From Verrucomicrobiaceae bacterium (GTDB taxonomy: Bacteria > Verrucomicrobiota > Verrucomicrobiia > Verrucomicrobiales > Verrucomicrobiaceae): 64,000 bases of DNA. Below are positions 50,117 through 58,869 of the stretch, one piece after another. The stretch's first letter is position 1; each line of letters opens with the position of its first letter. Under the pieces are notes generated by a model. It was not told the origin of the DNA. It saw only the letters and a list, made by a program, of their open reading frames with translations, and ran no database searches. The stretch spans positions 124,001-188,000 of the forward strand of contig JADJPW010000007.1 of NCBI GenBank assembly GCA_016713035.1. Direction: 5' to 3'. The position numbers and the translations under genes were made by a program.

Positions 50117-51550
50117 TCATGCCACCAAATCGCGGATCACATGCCCGTGAACATCCGTGAGCCGGCGGTCGATGCCGTTGTGGCGGACGGTGAGCTTTTC
50201 GTGGTCGATGCCGAGGAGGTGCATCATCGTGGCGTGGATGTCATAGCAGGTCGTGGGATTGGCGCGGTCGATCGGTTTGTAGCCCCACTGATCGCTCTCA
50301 CCGGCCAACACGCCACCTTTGATGCCGCCGCCGCAGAGCCAGTTCGTAAAAACATACGGATTGTGGTCGCGGCCCTTGCCGCCCTGCGTGCTCGGCATGC
50401 GGCCAAACTCCGTCGTCCATAAAATGATCGTCTCGTCGAGCAGGCCGCGCTGCTTCAAATCGAGAATCAGCGCTGAAACCGCCTTCGCCATGCCCCAGGC
50501 CAGCGGACCGTGGTCACGCTCGACATCTTCGTGGCTGTCCCAGTTCCGACGCGGGAACCCATTATCATTACCGCTCCAGATTTGCACGAAACGCACGCCG
50601 CGTTCGAGCAAGCGACGCGCCGCGAGACATTTGCGGCCCATGTAATCGGCTTCTTCCTCGGGATTGATCTCCGTGGGCCAGACTTTGCGATGCTCCTGGA
50701 TGCCATACATGGCTTTCATCGCGGCGGATTCCTTCGAGATGTCGAGAGCCTCCGGCGCGGCGAGCTGCATCTTCGCGGCCAGTTCATAGCTCTGGATGCG
50801 GCTTTCGAGTCGCGAGTCCTCCTCGCGCAGCGCGGCGTGTTTGCGATTCAACTGCTCCAAAAGCTCAAAACCACCGCGATCCGACCTCGTCGAGATGTAG
50901 CGGCCGTTTTTGTGCGGAAACAGGTCCGCGATCGGAACCTCCGCGCCGGGATAAATGATCGTTCCGGCATGCTGCGAGGGCAAAAAGGCCGAATCCCAGT
51001 TCTTCGGCCCATTTGAGGCAAAACCTCGATGATCCGGCAGCACGACAAAGGTCGGCAAATTGTCGCTGATCGAGCCCAGCGCATAGCTCACCCAGCAGCC
51101 CATGCCGGGAAAACCGGGCAAATTGAATCCCGTGGCCTGCAAAAGTGTGCCCTGTGAATGCACACCGGTCTTTCCGACCATGTTGTGCACGAAGGCCATG
51201 TCATCCGCACACGCTCCGAGCGGTGCCACGGCCTCGCTGAGCATCTTGCCACTCTGTCCGTAGGCTTTGAAGTCCCACACGGGCTTCTTCCACGGCCCGA
51301 GACCGTTTTGAAAGGCCTCCACCGTCTCGCCGAAGTTCGACTCCTCGCCGTGATGCTTCACTAGCGCCGGTTTGAAATCGAAAAGGTCGATGTGGCTCGC
51401 CGCGCCGCCCATGAAGAGCTGCACGACGCGTTTTGCCTTCGGTGCGATGGTCTGCGAGCGGTGCTGCGTCTCAGCGGCCTGCATTGAGGCAAAGGCGAGG
51501 GAGCCGAAACCTTGTCCGGTGGTCTGTAAAAGCTGGCGGCGTGAAAGCAT
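50117..51550 (-). CDS. DUF1501 domain-containing secreted protein (Tat signal), first copy
   Basis: ATG 51550 (MLSRRQLLQTTGQGFGSLAF) gives 477 residues with a twin-arginine signal; the frame to 51574 adds an unconserved leader. DUF1501 blocks are 'AKRVVQLFMGGAASHIDLFD', 'FAYGQSGKMLSEAV'-like, 'DDMAFVHNMVGKTGVHSQGT', 'GVRFVQIWSGNDNGFPRRNW', 'IILWTTEFGRMPSTQGGKGR' and 'LTVRHNGIDRRLTDVHGHVI'. It lies 29 bp upstream of DUF1553 and heads the DUF1501-DUF1553-DUF1501 operon. It is divergent enough from the second copy to be a distinct paralogue, not a recent duplication. Confidence 0.92.
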   Translation of the reverse strand: MLSRRQLLQTTGQGFGSLAFASMQAAETQHRSQTIAPKAKRVVQLFMGGAASHIDLFDFKPALVKHHGEESNFGETVEAFQNGLGPWKKPVWDFKAYGQSGKMLSEAVAPLGACADDMAFVHNMVGKTGVHSQGTLLQATGFNLPGFPGMGCWVSYALGSISDNLPTFVVLPDHRGFASNGPKNWDSAFLPSQHAGTIIYPGAEVPIADLFPHKNGRYISTRSDRGGFELLEQLNRKHAALREEDSRLESRIQSYELAAKMQLAAPEALDISKESAAMKAMYGIQEHRKVWPTEINPEEEADYMGRKCLAARRLLERGVRFVQIWSGNDNGFPRRNWDSHEDVERDHGPLAWGMAKAVSALILDLKQRGLLDETIILWTTEFGRMPSTQGGKGRDHNPYVFTNWLCGGGIKGGVLAGESDQWGYKPIDRANPTTCYDIHATMMHLLGIDHEKLTVRHNGIDRRLTDVHGHVIRDLVA

Positions 51551-51575
51551 GCGATCTGAAAAACAAATACGCACT

Positions 51576-52475
51576 TCACTCCGGCACCCTTGTCGCCCTT
51601 TCTGCGATCAGTTCCGCCAGTGTGGCCATTTCGGCGCTCGGTTTTGCCTTCGGTTGCACCAGAAGCAGTTCCGTCGTCGGCACAGGCGCAGTCAGCCTCA
51701 CGAACGCCGCTCCTGAGTGCGGGATCTTTCGCGCATGCTCCGGCATCAAAGCGACACCATCACCCCCGGCGACTGCCGCCAGCATCAGCGAGAGTGAATC
51801 CACCTCACTCACGATCTGCGGCTCAAAACCCGCCGCGCCACAGATGCCGCGCAGGAATTCCCGTCTCCCAGGAAAAACCGCATCGCTGAGTGAAATCCAT
51901 GATTCGCGGGCCAGTGCGGCCAGTTTGATCGTTTTCTTCTTTGCCAGCGCATGGTGCTCTGGCACCACGGCGGCCATCTTGTGCCACGAAAGCCGCCGCA
52001 CGGCGAAAAGCTGCCGATCAGCCTCCTCGATATTGCCTAAGATCGCCGCGTCCAGCTCGTGACTGCGCAGTCGGTCGAGCTGCGCACGCGGCGGCAGCTC
52101 AAAGAGGCTCAGGCGGGCCTTTGGATGCCGCTGGCGGAACTCTCGCATCGCTGGAGCCACCAGATCATCGAGAAAGATCGAGAGAAAACCCAGCCGCAGC
52201 GTGCGTGGAGCATCGCCAAACTGCTCGCGGAGCTGCTGCGCGGAGGTTTCCGCATCGCAGATGATCTGGCGGGCCTTCGGCAGGAAAAAACGCCCCGCGT
52301 CCGTCAGCACGATGCGCTTCTTCACCCGATCAAACAGCGCCACTCCCAGCTCCGCCTCCAGTGCGGCGATTTGACGACTCAGCGCTGGCTGCGTGACATG
52401 CAGCCTCTGCGCCGCCCGCGAGATGCTCATGTCCTCCGCCGCAGCGGTGAAGTAGCGCAGTTGATGAAATTCCAT
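51576..52475 (-). CDS. LysR family transcriptional regulator
   Basis: ATG 52475 (MEFHQLRYFTAAAEDMSISR) is the standard LysR start; the frame to 52547 reads through the upstream repeats. The helix-turn-helix is 'SISRAAQRLHVTQPALSRQI' (residues about 17-36), followed by the linker helix 'LEAELGVALFDRVKKRIVLT' and a two-lobed effector domain with 'RLGFLSIFLDDLVAPAMREF'. It is 299 residues, normal for the family. It likely controls the operon that begins 25 bp after its stop (51550, same strand) or the divergent ATPase; the effector is unknown. Repeats lie in its own promoter region. Confidence 0.92.
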   Translation of the reverse strand: MEFHQLRYFTAAAEDMSISRAAQRLHVTQPALSRQIAALEAELGVALFDRVKKRIVLTDAGRFFLPKARQIICDAETSAQQLREQFGDAPRTLRLGFLSIFLDDLVAPAMREFRQRHPKARLSLFELPPRAQLDRLRSHELDAAILGNIEEADRQLFAVRRLSWHKMAAVVPEHHALAKKKTIKLAALARESWISLSDAVFPGRREFLRGICGAAGFEPQIVSEVDSLSLMLAAVAGGDGVALMPEHARKIPHSGAAFVRLTAPVPTTELLLVQPKAKPSAEMATLAELIAERATRVPE

Positions 52476-52520
52476 GCAGTAGCCTACGCGGCCTGCCGAA
52501 GGACGAAACCAGAATGACGC

Positions 52521-52650
52521 ATGTCGATTTCGTGCTCCCTTTTTCACGATTGAGAGAGCACCAAAACGACACCATGTCGATTTCGTGCTCTGTTTTATTC
52601 TCTAATTAGGAGCACCAAATTGACGAAATGTCGATTTCGTGCTCCCTTTG
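52521..52650. repeat. Array of three GTCGATTTCGTGCTC direct repeats with inverted partners
   Basis: ATGTCGATTTCGTGCTC occurs at 52521, 52574 and 52628, 53-54 bp apart. Between them are imperfect inverted partners, GAGCACCAAAACGACA near 52555 and GGAGCACCAAATTGAC near 52609, so two hairpins can form. The array occupies the divergent promoter region of the LysR regulator and the AAA ATPase and ends six bases before the ATPase ATG. Confidence 0.8.
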
Positions 52651-52655
52651 TCAGC

Positions 52656-54101
52656 ATGCCTATCTTGTCTCCTTTCCATGGTCGCCAGTTCCTAGCGGAC
52701 CAGTTTGAGCGTCTGTTTCGCAAGCCGAAAGCCTCCCTCGTCGTCGTACAGGGACGACGGCGCATCGGCAAGAGTGCCTTCGTCACACACTGCGGGCGGA
52801 CGTTTGCGGATCACTTCATCAAGCTCGAGGGTCTCGGCCCGCGTGAAGGCATCAGTGCGGTGGAGCAACTCGCCGCCTTCGCGGAGCAGCTCGCCGCGCA
52901 GACAAAGGTGCCGCGTGTCACGCTCGAATCATGGCCGCAGGCCTTTCAGATGCTCGCTCAGGCGCTTCCGGCAAAAGGAAAGGTCGTGCTGCTGCTCGAT
53001 GAAATTTCCTGGATGGCCACAGGCTCGACGGATTTCGCCGGGCATCTCAAAGTGGCGTGGGACAATCTTTTCAGCGTGCGAAACCACCTCGTCGTCGTGC
53101 TCTGCGGCTCCGTCTCCTCATGGATTGAGGCGAACCTGCTCAAAAGCGCTGGATTCGTCGGCCGCACGAGTTGGGTCTTCACCATGCCGCCGATGCCGCT
53201 GCCGGAGTGCGTGCCCTTTTGGCGAGCCAAAGCCCCGCGCATTCCCGTGCTGGAGAAAATCAAGACCCTCGCCGTCACTGGTGGCGTGCCACGTTACCTG
53301 GAGGAGATCGATCCTTCGCAGACAGCGGAACAAAACATCCATCGCCTCTGCTTTGACCCCGGCGGGCTGCTCTTCCGCGAGTTCGAGGATCTTTTCAGCA
53401 GCGTCTTCAACCGCCGCGCAGATCGCTACCGCGACATCTGCCGCGTTTTGAGCGGCCCCGCCCGCACCATGACCGAGATCACGAAGGAACTGCAAATCGG
53501 CCGCGGTGGCATCGTCACCGAGGCGCTCACCGAGCTAGAAAGCGCGGGCTTCATCACCTGCGACCTGCCTTTTTCACCTCTCGGCGGCACGGAGAAGCGC
53601 ACCGCGAAGTATCGCCTCAGCGATAACTACAGCCGCTTTTACCTCCGCTACATCGAGCCTGAGAAAATGCGCATCCAGAAGGGCCTCTACCGCACGCGTG
53701 CGCTCGAAACGCTGCCACAGTGGGACACTATCATGGGCCTCCAGTTTGAAAACCTCGTCATCAGCAACCGCGACGCCCTCCTGCGCCACATCGAGCTCGC
53801 CAACACACCCATCCTCAACGCCGGGCCGTATTTCCAAGCCAAAACGCTACGCACCGAGGCCTGCCAGATCGACATGCTGCTGCGCACGAAGAAGTCGCTC
53901 TACGTCATCGAGATCAAGCTGCGGGAAAAGATCACCCACGACTGCATCACCGCCGTGCAGGAAAAAATCCGCAAACTGAAGCTCCCCAAAGGCACGCCCT
54001 GCCGCAGCGTCCTCGTCTATCAGGGCCAGCTCGATCCCAGCATCCCCGACGAGGACTTCTTCGACTACCTCGTGCCGTTTGAGAAGCTGTTTGAGGCGTG
54101 A
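52656..54101 (+). CDS. AAA ATPase with DUF234-like C-terminal nuclease-like domain
   Basis: ATG 52656 (MPILSPFHGRQFLADQFERL) is chosen; the frame from 52620 is repeat sequence. Walker A is GRRRIGKS (residues 33-40), Walker B 'VVLLLDEISW' near 105-114, and 'VVLCGSVSSWIEANLLKSAG' is the sensor-1 region typical of archaeal-type STAND-like AAA ATPases. A winged helix ('IGRGGIVTEALTELESAGF') follows, and the C-terminal domain has 'QIDMLLRTKKSLYVIEIKLR', the D...E-x-K pattern of PD-(D/E)XK folds (DUF234). Function unknown; such genes are patchily distributed and often accessory. 481 residues, complete. Confidence 0.85.
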   Translation: MPILSPFHGRQFLADQFERLFRKPKASLVVVQGRRRIGKSAFVTHCGRTFADHFIKLEGLGPREGISAVEQLAAFAEQLAAQTKVPRVTLESWPQAFQMLAQALPAKGKVVLLLDEISWMATGSTDFAGHLKVAWDNLFSVRNHLVVVLCGSVSSWIEANLLKSAGFVGRTSWVFTMPPMPLPECVPFWRAKAPRIPVLEKIKTLAVTGGVPRYLEEIDPSQTAEQNIHRLCFDPGGLLFREFEDLFSSVFNRRADRYRDICRVLSGPARTMTEITKELQIGRGGIVTEALTELESAGFITCDLPFSPLGGTEKRTAKYRLSDNYSRFYLRYIEPEKMRIQKGLYRTRALETLPQWDTIMGLQFENLVISNRDALLRHIELANTPILNAGPYFQAKTLRTEACQIDMLLRTKKSLYVIEIKLREKITHDCITAVQEKIRKLKLPKGTPCRSVLVYQGQLDPSIPDEDFFDYLVPFEKLFEA

Positions 54102-54182
54102 GACTTCATTACCTCCCGGCATGAACTTCCTTCCGCATCGGCATTGGCTGAAGGCACGGTGATACGGAAGTATCGTGGTGTT

Positions 54183-54971
54183 ATGAAATCCAAACGACGC
54201 CAGTTCATCGCTCAGGCAGCGCTCGCGCTTCCACTCGCGGGCTGTGTGTCTCCTAACCATTCGCAAACCATGAAACTCACCCTTCGCAAATCCGACGAAC
54301 GCGGCCACGCCAACCACGGCTGGCTCGACAGCTATCACACCTTCTCTTTCGCTGATTACTATGATCCGGCGCACATGGGCTTCCGCAGCCTGCGGGTGAT
54401 CAATCAGGACGTCATTGCTCCTGGAGCTGGTTTCCCCACGCATCCGCACCGGGACATGGAGATCTTTAGCTACATCCTCTGGGGTGCGCTGGCGCACAAA
54501 GACAGCATGGGCAATGGTCGCACGCTAGAGCCAGGCCAGATCCAGCTCATGAGCGCAGGCAAAGGTGTGACTCACAGCGAGTTCAACCCCTCGAAGACGG
54601 AAGGTGCCTCGCTGCTGCAAATCTGGATTCGTCCCCGCGAAGCGGGCTTGAAGCCGAGCTACACCGAGTGGCATCCGAAGCCCGAACACGACAGCGCGGA
54701 AAAGGTGCTCGTCATCTCGCCCGATGGCCGGGAAGGCTCGGCCACCATCCATCAAGATGCGGACATCTACCGCGTGCGCCTCGCCGCTGGTAAATCCACC
54801 ACGCATGAAGTCAAAGCTGGACACGGAGCCTGGTTCCAGCTCATCAAAGGCAGCGTCACCCTCAACGACACCACCCTCAACCCCGGTGATGCCGCTAGTA
54901 CCGACGACTCCGGCACGTTGACGCTCACCGCCAGCGAAGACGCCGAAGCCCTTCTCTTCGACCTCGCCTAA
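54183..54971 (+). CDS. Pirin family protein with export/lipoprotein signal
   Basis: ATG 54183 gives 262 residues. The start 'MKSKRRQFIAQAALALPLAG' followed by C has an arginine pair and a lipobox, suggesting export, unusual for a pirin. If ATG 54270 (MKLTLRKSDERGHANHGWLD) is used, the product is a normal cytoplasmic pirin. Iron-binding residues are 'FPTHPHRDMEIFSYIL', 'GKGVTHSEFNPS' (His, His, His, Glu). Pirins act as quercetinase-like dioxygenases or redox sensors. First gene of a likely operon with DoxX-like, rhodanese-YceI and old yellow enzyme genes, a redox-stress theme. Confidence 0.88.
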   Translation: MKSKRRQFIAQAALALPLAGCVSPNHSQTMKLTLRKSDERGHANHGWLDSYHTFSFADYYDPAHMGFRSLRVINQDVIAPGAGFPTHPHRDMEIFSYILWGALAHKDSMGNGRTLEPGQIQLMSAGKGVTHSEFNPSKTEGASLLQIWIRPREAGLKPSYTEWHPKPEHDSAEKVLVISPDGREGSATIHQDADIYRVRLAAGKSTTHEVKAGHGAWFQLIKGSVTLNDTTLNPGDAASTDDSGTLTLTASEDAEALLFDLA

Positions 54972-55015
54972 ACACTCCCCCAAATCGTAAATCAGAAATC
55001 CTAAGTCATAAAACC

Positions 55016-55405
55016 ATGAAACACGCACCCACCCTCGCCTCCATCCTCCTCGGTCTCGCCTTCATCACCTTTGGCGCGAACTTCTTCCTGAACTTCATCC
55101 CGATGCCTGCCGATCCATCTCCGGCCGATGCACCGCACAAGCTCTTCATGGCCGCGATGTTCCCCACCGGCTACCTCGCCTTCGTGAAGGTGCTGGAGAT
55201 CCTCGGCGGCCTGCTCGTCGCTCTGCCAAAAACTCGTAACATCGGCCTCCTCGTGCTCGGGCCGATCATCGTGAACATCGTCGCCTTCCACGTCTTCCTC
55301 ACCAAAGGCGCCGGCCTCACCGATCCGCCCATCCTCGTCATCGGCGTCCTCTCCGCCTTCCTCCTCTTCACGGAGCGCAAAGCTTGGCTCGGCCTCGTGA
55401 AGTGA
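55016..55405 (+). CDS. DoxX-like small membrane protein
   Basis: The 129-residue protein has four membrane helices ('LASILLGLAFITFGANFFLN', 'FMAAMFPTGYLAFVKVLEIL', 'LVLGPIIVNIVAFHVFL', 'ILVIGVLSAFLLFTERK'). 'KVLEILGGLLVAL' and 'GPIIVNIVAFHVFL' are DoxX-family traits. It would lie in the inner membrane, possibly linked to thiol redox control. Located 44 bp after pirin and 22 bp before the rhodanese-YceI fusion, in one operon. Confidence 0.85.
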   Translation: MKHAPTLASILLGLAFITFGANFFLNFIPMPADPSPADAPHKLFMAAMFPTGYLAFVKVLEILGGLLVALPKTRNIGLLVLGPIIVNIVAFHVFLTKGAGLTDPPILVIGVLSAFLLFTERKAWLGLVK

Positions 55406-55427
55406 TCCATCACACCACCTCATCGCC

Positions 55428-56324
55428 ATGACTGCCCACGAATTCCAAACCCTCCTCGCCTCCGCGAACGCGCCGTTGCTCGTGCAGGTGCTGCCGGAGG
55501 AGGTCTTCGCCGCGAAGCGCATTCCCGGCTCAAAGCAGGCTTGTGTGTATGAGGTGGCCTTCTTTGATCAAATCGCCGCTCTCACCACTGACAAAGCCCG
55601 CGCCATCATCGTGTATGGCGCGGGCAGCGGCTCGCTCGATGCCAAGGTGGCGGCTGAAAAGCTCAGGGCGGCTGGTTTTACGAACGTGACGGCTTTCGAA
55701 GGCGGTCTCGATGCGTGGAGTGCCGCCGGATTGCCGCTGGAAGGCGAGGGCGCATTGCCCGCCGCGCCTTCACTCAGCGGCACCTTCCATGCGGACACGG
55801 AGCAAAGCCTCATCCGCTGGACCGGGCGCAATCTCTTCAACCATCACAGCGGCACCGTGCGCCTCGCCGAGGGCGAGATCACGCTGCGCGACAACGCGCT
55901 CGTGGCCGCCCGCTTCCGCATCGCGATGGACAGCATCGCCTGCGAGGACATCAGCGACTCCGCGATGAACCAAATGCTCATCGCCCATCTACACAGCGAT
56001 GACTTCTTCGATGTCGCGCAACATCCCGTGGCCGAGTTCATCGCAGAAAGCATCACGCCCCTCGCCACCTGCACCGACGGCACGCCGAATCACCTCCTGC
56101 GCGGCCAGTTCAGCCTGCGCGGGATCACCCGCGAGATCGAGTTCCCCATCCTCGTCGCCACCGCCGATGGCCAGCGCCTCACAGCACAGGGCGTGCTCGA
56201 TCTCGACCGCACCCAGTTCGGCAGCGTCTATGGCTCCGGCCGACTCTTCCGCTTCCTCGGCAAACACATCGTCAACGACCACATCCACCTGCACATCAAG
56301 CTCCACGCCGACCTGAAATCATAA
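55428..56324 (+). CDS. Rhodanese-like domain (no active-site Cys) fused to YceI-like domain
   Basis: The 298-residue protein has an N-terminal rhodanese fold (residues 1-105: 'MTAHEFQTLLASANAPLLVQ', 'IPGSKQACVYEV', 'AAGFTNVTAFEGGLDAWSAA') where the active-site loop reads 'IIVYGAGSGS', with Gly 64 at the position of the catalytic Cys. It should thus not transfer sulfur. Residues about 115-298 form a YceI lipocalin-like domain ('TEQSLIRWTGRNLFNHHSG', 'SDDFFDVAQHPVAEF', 'NDHIHLHIKLHADL') that binds isoprenoid-type lipids. No signal peptide. A dead rhodanese may be a binding or regulatory module. Confidence 0.88.
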   Translation: MTAHEFQTLLASANAPLLVQVLPEEVFAAKRIPGSKQACVYEVAFFDQIAALTTDKARAIIVYGAGSGSLDAKVAAEKLRAAGFTNVTAFEGGLDAWSAAGLPLEGEGALPAAPSLSGTFHADTEQSLIRWTGRNLFNHHSGTVRLAEGEITLRDNALVAARFRIAMDSIACEDISDSAMNQMLIAHLHSDDFFDVAQHPVAEFIAESITPLATCTDGTPNHLLRGQFSLRGITREIEFPILVATADGQRLTAQGVLDLDRTQFGSVYGSGRLFRFLGKHIVNDHIHLHIKLHADLKS

Positions 56325-56343
56325 ATCAAAAATCGTAAATCCC

Positions 56344-57411
56344 ATGCAGCTCCTCTCCCCACTCACCGCCGGCGCTTTCCAGCTCAAAAACCGCGTCCTC
56401 ATGGCCCCGCTCACGCGTTGCCGTGCCGATGCCGATCACAATCCCACACCGCTCATGGCGGAATACTACGCGCAGCGTGCCAGCGCCGGTTTGATCATCG
56501 CAGAGGCCACCATGGTCATGGAGGGCAATTCATCCTTCTGGATGGAACCCGGCATCTACTCCGACGCTCAAGTGAAAGGCTGGAAAGCCGTCACCGATGC
56601 CGTGCACGCCAAAGGTGGTCAAATTGTGCTCCAGCTCTGGCACGGCGGTCGTGCCTGCCATCCGCTGCTCAATGGCGGAGCCCAACCCGTCGCCCCGAGC
56701 GCCATTCCGATCACCGGCGATGAAGTCCACACGCCCGAAGGCAAGAAACCCTACGTCACGCCTCGCGAACTCCGCGACGACGAAATCCCTGGCATCGTCG
56801 CCGGTTTCAAAAAGGCTGCCGAAAATGCCAAAGCGGCCGGTTTTGACGGCGTCGAGGTCCACGGAGCCAATGGCTACCTGCTCGACGAATTCCTCCGCGA
56901 CGGTGCCAACAAGCGCAGCGGCCCCTACGGCGGCTCCATCGAGAATCGCGCTCGTTTGATGCTCGAAGTGCTCGATGCCGTCATCAGCGTCTGGGGCGCG
57001 GATCGCGTCGGATTGCGCATCTCGCCGCTCAACAGCTACAACAGCATGATCGACAGCGATCCCGTCGGCGTCACCACCTACATCGCTCAGCAATGCTCCA
57101 CGCGCGGCATCGCCTACCTGCACCTGATGCGTGCCGATTTCTTCCAAGCTCAGCAAGGCGATGTCATGACGCCTGCCCGCCTGCACTTCAAAGGCACGCT
57201 CATCAGCAACATGGGCTACACCGCCGACGAGGCCGAACAAGCCATCACCGAGGGCAAGCTCGACGCCGTCGCCTTTGGCACCAGCTTCCTCGCCAATCCT
57301 GATCTGCCCGCCCGCATCGCTGCGAAGGCTCCGCTCAATGCGCCGAACCCCGCACGGTTCTACTCCCCCGGCCCTGAGGGCTACACCGACTATCCCGTGA
57401 TTGCCGCGTAG
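56344..57411 (+). CDS. Old yellow enzyme family alkene reductase (NemA-like)
   Basis: The 355-residue protein has the FMN-dependent TIM-barrel marks 'LKNRVLMAPLTRCRADAD', 'QRASAGLIIAEATMV', 'QIVLQLWHGGRACHP', 'AAGFDGVEVHGANGYLLDEF' with His/Asn substrate ligands, and 'KRSGPYGGSIENRARLML'. It reduces activated C=C bonds, such as N-ethylmaleimide or nitroesters, with NADPH in the cytoplasm. Last gene of the pirin-DoxX-YceI operon; the start follows an AAATC-type spacer repeat. A degenerate second copy of its 3' third is found at 61641-61912. Confidence 0.92.
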   Translation: MQLLSPLTAGAFQLKNRVLMAPLTRCRADADHNPTPLMAEYYAQRASAGLIIAEATMVMEGNSSFWMEPGIYSDAQVKGWKAVTDAVHAKGGQIVLQLWHGGRACHPLLNGGAQPVAPSAIPITGDEVHTPEGKKPYVTPRELRDDEIPGIVAGFKKAAENAKAAGFDGVEVHGANGYLLDEFLRDGANKRSGPYGGSIENRARLMLEVLDAVISVWGADRVGLRISPLNSYNSMIDSDPVGVTTYIAQQCSTRGIAYLHLMRADFFQAQQGDVMTPARLHFKGTLISNMGYTADEAEQAITEGKLDAVAFGTSFLANPDLPARIAAKAPLNAPNPARFYSPGPEGYTDYPVIAA

Positions 57412-57431
57412 ATTCGATTGGGAATCGAATC
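57409..57431 (+). repeat. Stop-codon-linked hairpin, family copy 3
   Basis: It begins at the TAG stop of the old yellow enzyme; the stem GATTCGATT/AATCGAATC (57411-57431) around GGG is perfect over 9 bp. It is the best-formed copy of the family seen at 1594 and 23450. Confidence 0.65.
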
Positions 57432-57531
57432 ATTGGATTGAAGGCCTGGGGTGGGTCGGATGCGAGTGACACTCGAATCTACGCAAGCTTTTCCGATGAC
57501 ACATGCCATGCCGTTCCACTAAACTCACGGC

Positions 57532-58869
57532 ATGAAATCCATCTTCGCTTTCATCTTCGTCGTCGGCTTTGGCGTGCTTAGCTCACAGGGCGCTGCACCG
57601 TTACCCATCGAATGCACAGTGCTCTCCCCGAAAGACGAGCCCGTGGCAGGCGCGGAGGTGACGTTCATCCTGCGGCCAAACTACAACCAAGAAGCGGAGA
57701 AGGACGAAATACTCGCCACAGGCAGCACAGACGCGGCAGGTGTCTTTCGCATGACACTGCCGGATCGTGCGGTGGAAGCGATGAAATACGGCACGGTGCT
57801 CGCTTCAAAGACTGACGTGGGCATCGGAGGCGTTGCGGCCGCTTTTGTGAGGCCGGATGGCAAGCTGGCAAAGCTGAGCGTGAAGCTCTTTCCGGCAGCG
57901 GAGTGCCGCGTACGGCTGCTGCGGCCGGATGGCAGCCCGGCGGCGGGTGTGAAGCTGCGGGTGGATCAATGCACGATGCCTGAGGACAGTCGCGGCTTTA
58001 TGTACACAGCGAATTATCTGCTGCCAAACCTGCCGGAGATCGGCTGGCGGGGCATCACTGATCATGAAGGCCGCTACGTGATCCCGAACCTGCCGAGCGG
58101 GGCCTTTTTGTATCTGCGACATGATGCTGAGGACATGGCACAGCTCCCAGGTCGCTACATGGGGCACTTCAAAGATGCTCCGCGAGCACTCGGCGAGGAG
58201 AGTGAGCACCGACTCGTCGCGGCGGGCAGTTTGCGTGGCCGCATCTCGTTGCCGGATGGCACGCCGGTGAAAGGCGGGGCCGTTTATCTGCTGGAGGAGC
58301 ATCCGTATGTCACAGCCTATGGTGAGCAGCTCCGCGTCGATGCGGAGGGCCGGTTTCAGTTCCGCCAGGTGCCACCGTCGAGCTATAAGGTCTCTTATCG
58401 TGGCCCCGAAAAAGACGAGGCACGCTGGATCGGCGACACGCTCCCTCAGCAGCCCGTGCAGGCGGGTAAAACAACGGATGTGGGCGACTTGAAGCTCTCT
58501 CCCACGGCCGTAGTGACGGCCCGGGTGCTCGATGCGGAGACCGGCAAGGAGATCGAGAAGCCGATCTTGTTTCATCTCAAAGCGGGCACTCATCAATTGT
58601 ACTACCGCTCGCAGCGTGTCGTGCCAGCCACGCATCTCCCGCCTGGGCGGGATGACGCTCTCTCGGTACAAGTGGCCGCAGGTGAGCAAAAGAGCGTCGA
58701 GTTCCGACTGAAGCCGCAAAAAGCGGAAAACTTGGCCCGCGGCATCGTGCTCGATGAAGCAGGAAAACCTGCCGCTGGTGCCTTGGTGCAGTTGCTCGGC
58801 GATGACGATTTTTCGTTTCCATCTATTTGCGATGACGAGGTAGAGCAACAAAAGGCCTCGCCGTGCTAG
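57532..58869 (+). CDS. Secreted carboxypeptidase-regulatory-like repeat protein (N-terminal part, probably frameshifted)
   Basis: The 445-residue frame has a signal peptide (MKSIFAFIFVVGFGVLSSQG) and at least three Ig-like CarboxypepD_reg repeats ('ECTVLSPKDEPVAGAEVTFI', 'GSLRGRISLPDGTPVKGGAV', 'ARGIVLDEAGKPAAGALVQL'). It stops inside the last repeat. The next frame, starting seven bases before this stop and shifted, continues with the same repeat type and ends with a thioredoxin domain. The two were most likely one protein of about 890 residues. It could also be two coupled proteins, but the second half has no signal peptide, which argues against this. Confidence 0.75.
   Translation: MKSIFAFIFVVGFGVLSSQGAAPLPIECTVLSPKDEPVAGAEVTFILRPNYNQEAEKDEILATGSTDAAGVFRMTLPDRAVEAMKYGTVLASKTDVGIGGVAAAFVRPDGKLAKLSVKLFPAAECRVRLLRPDGSPAAGVKLRVDQCTMPEDSRGFMYTANYLLPNLPEIGWRGITDHEGRYVIPNLPSGAFLYLRHDAEDMAQLPGRYMGHFKDAPRALGEESEHRLVAAGSLRGRISLPDGTPVKGGAVYLLEEHPYVTAYGEQLRVDAEGRFQFRQVPPSSYKVSYRGPEKDEARWIGDTLPQQPVQAGKTTDVGDLKLSPTAVVTARVLDAETGKEIEKPILFHLKAGTHQLYYRSQRVVPATHLPPGRDDALSVQVAAGEQKSVEFRLKPQKAENLARGIVLDEAGKPAAGALVQLLGDDDFSFPSICDDEVEQQKASPC

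Noticed and set aside
52521..52650. CRISPR array
   Set aside because: Only three repeats, with partly inverted related sequence between them and no cas genes; better explained as an operator or dispersed repeat.
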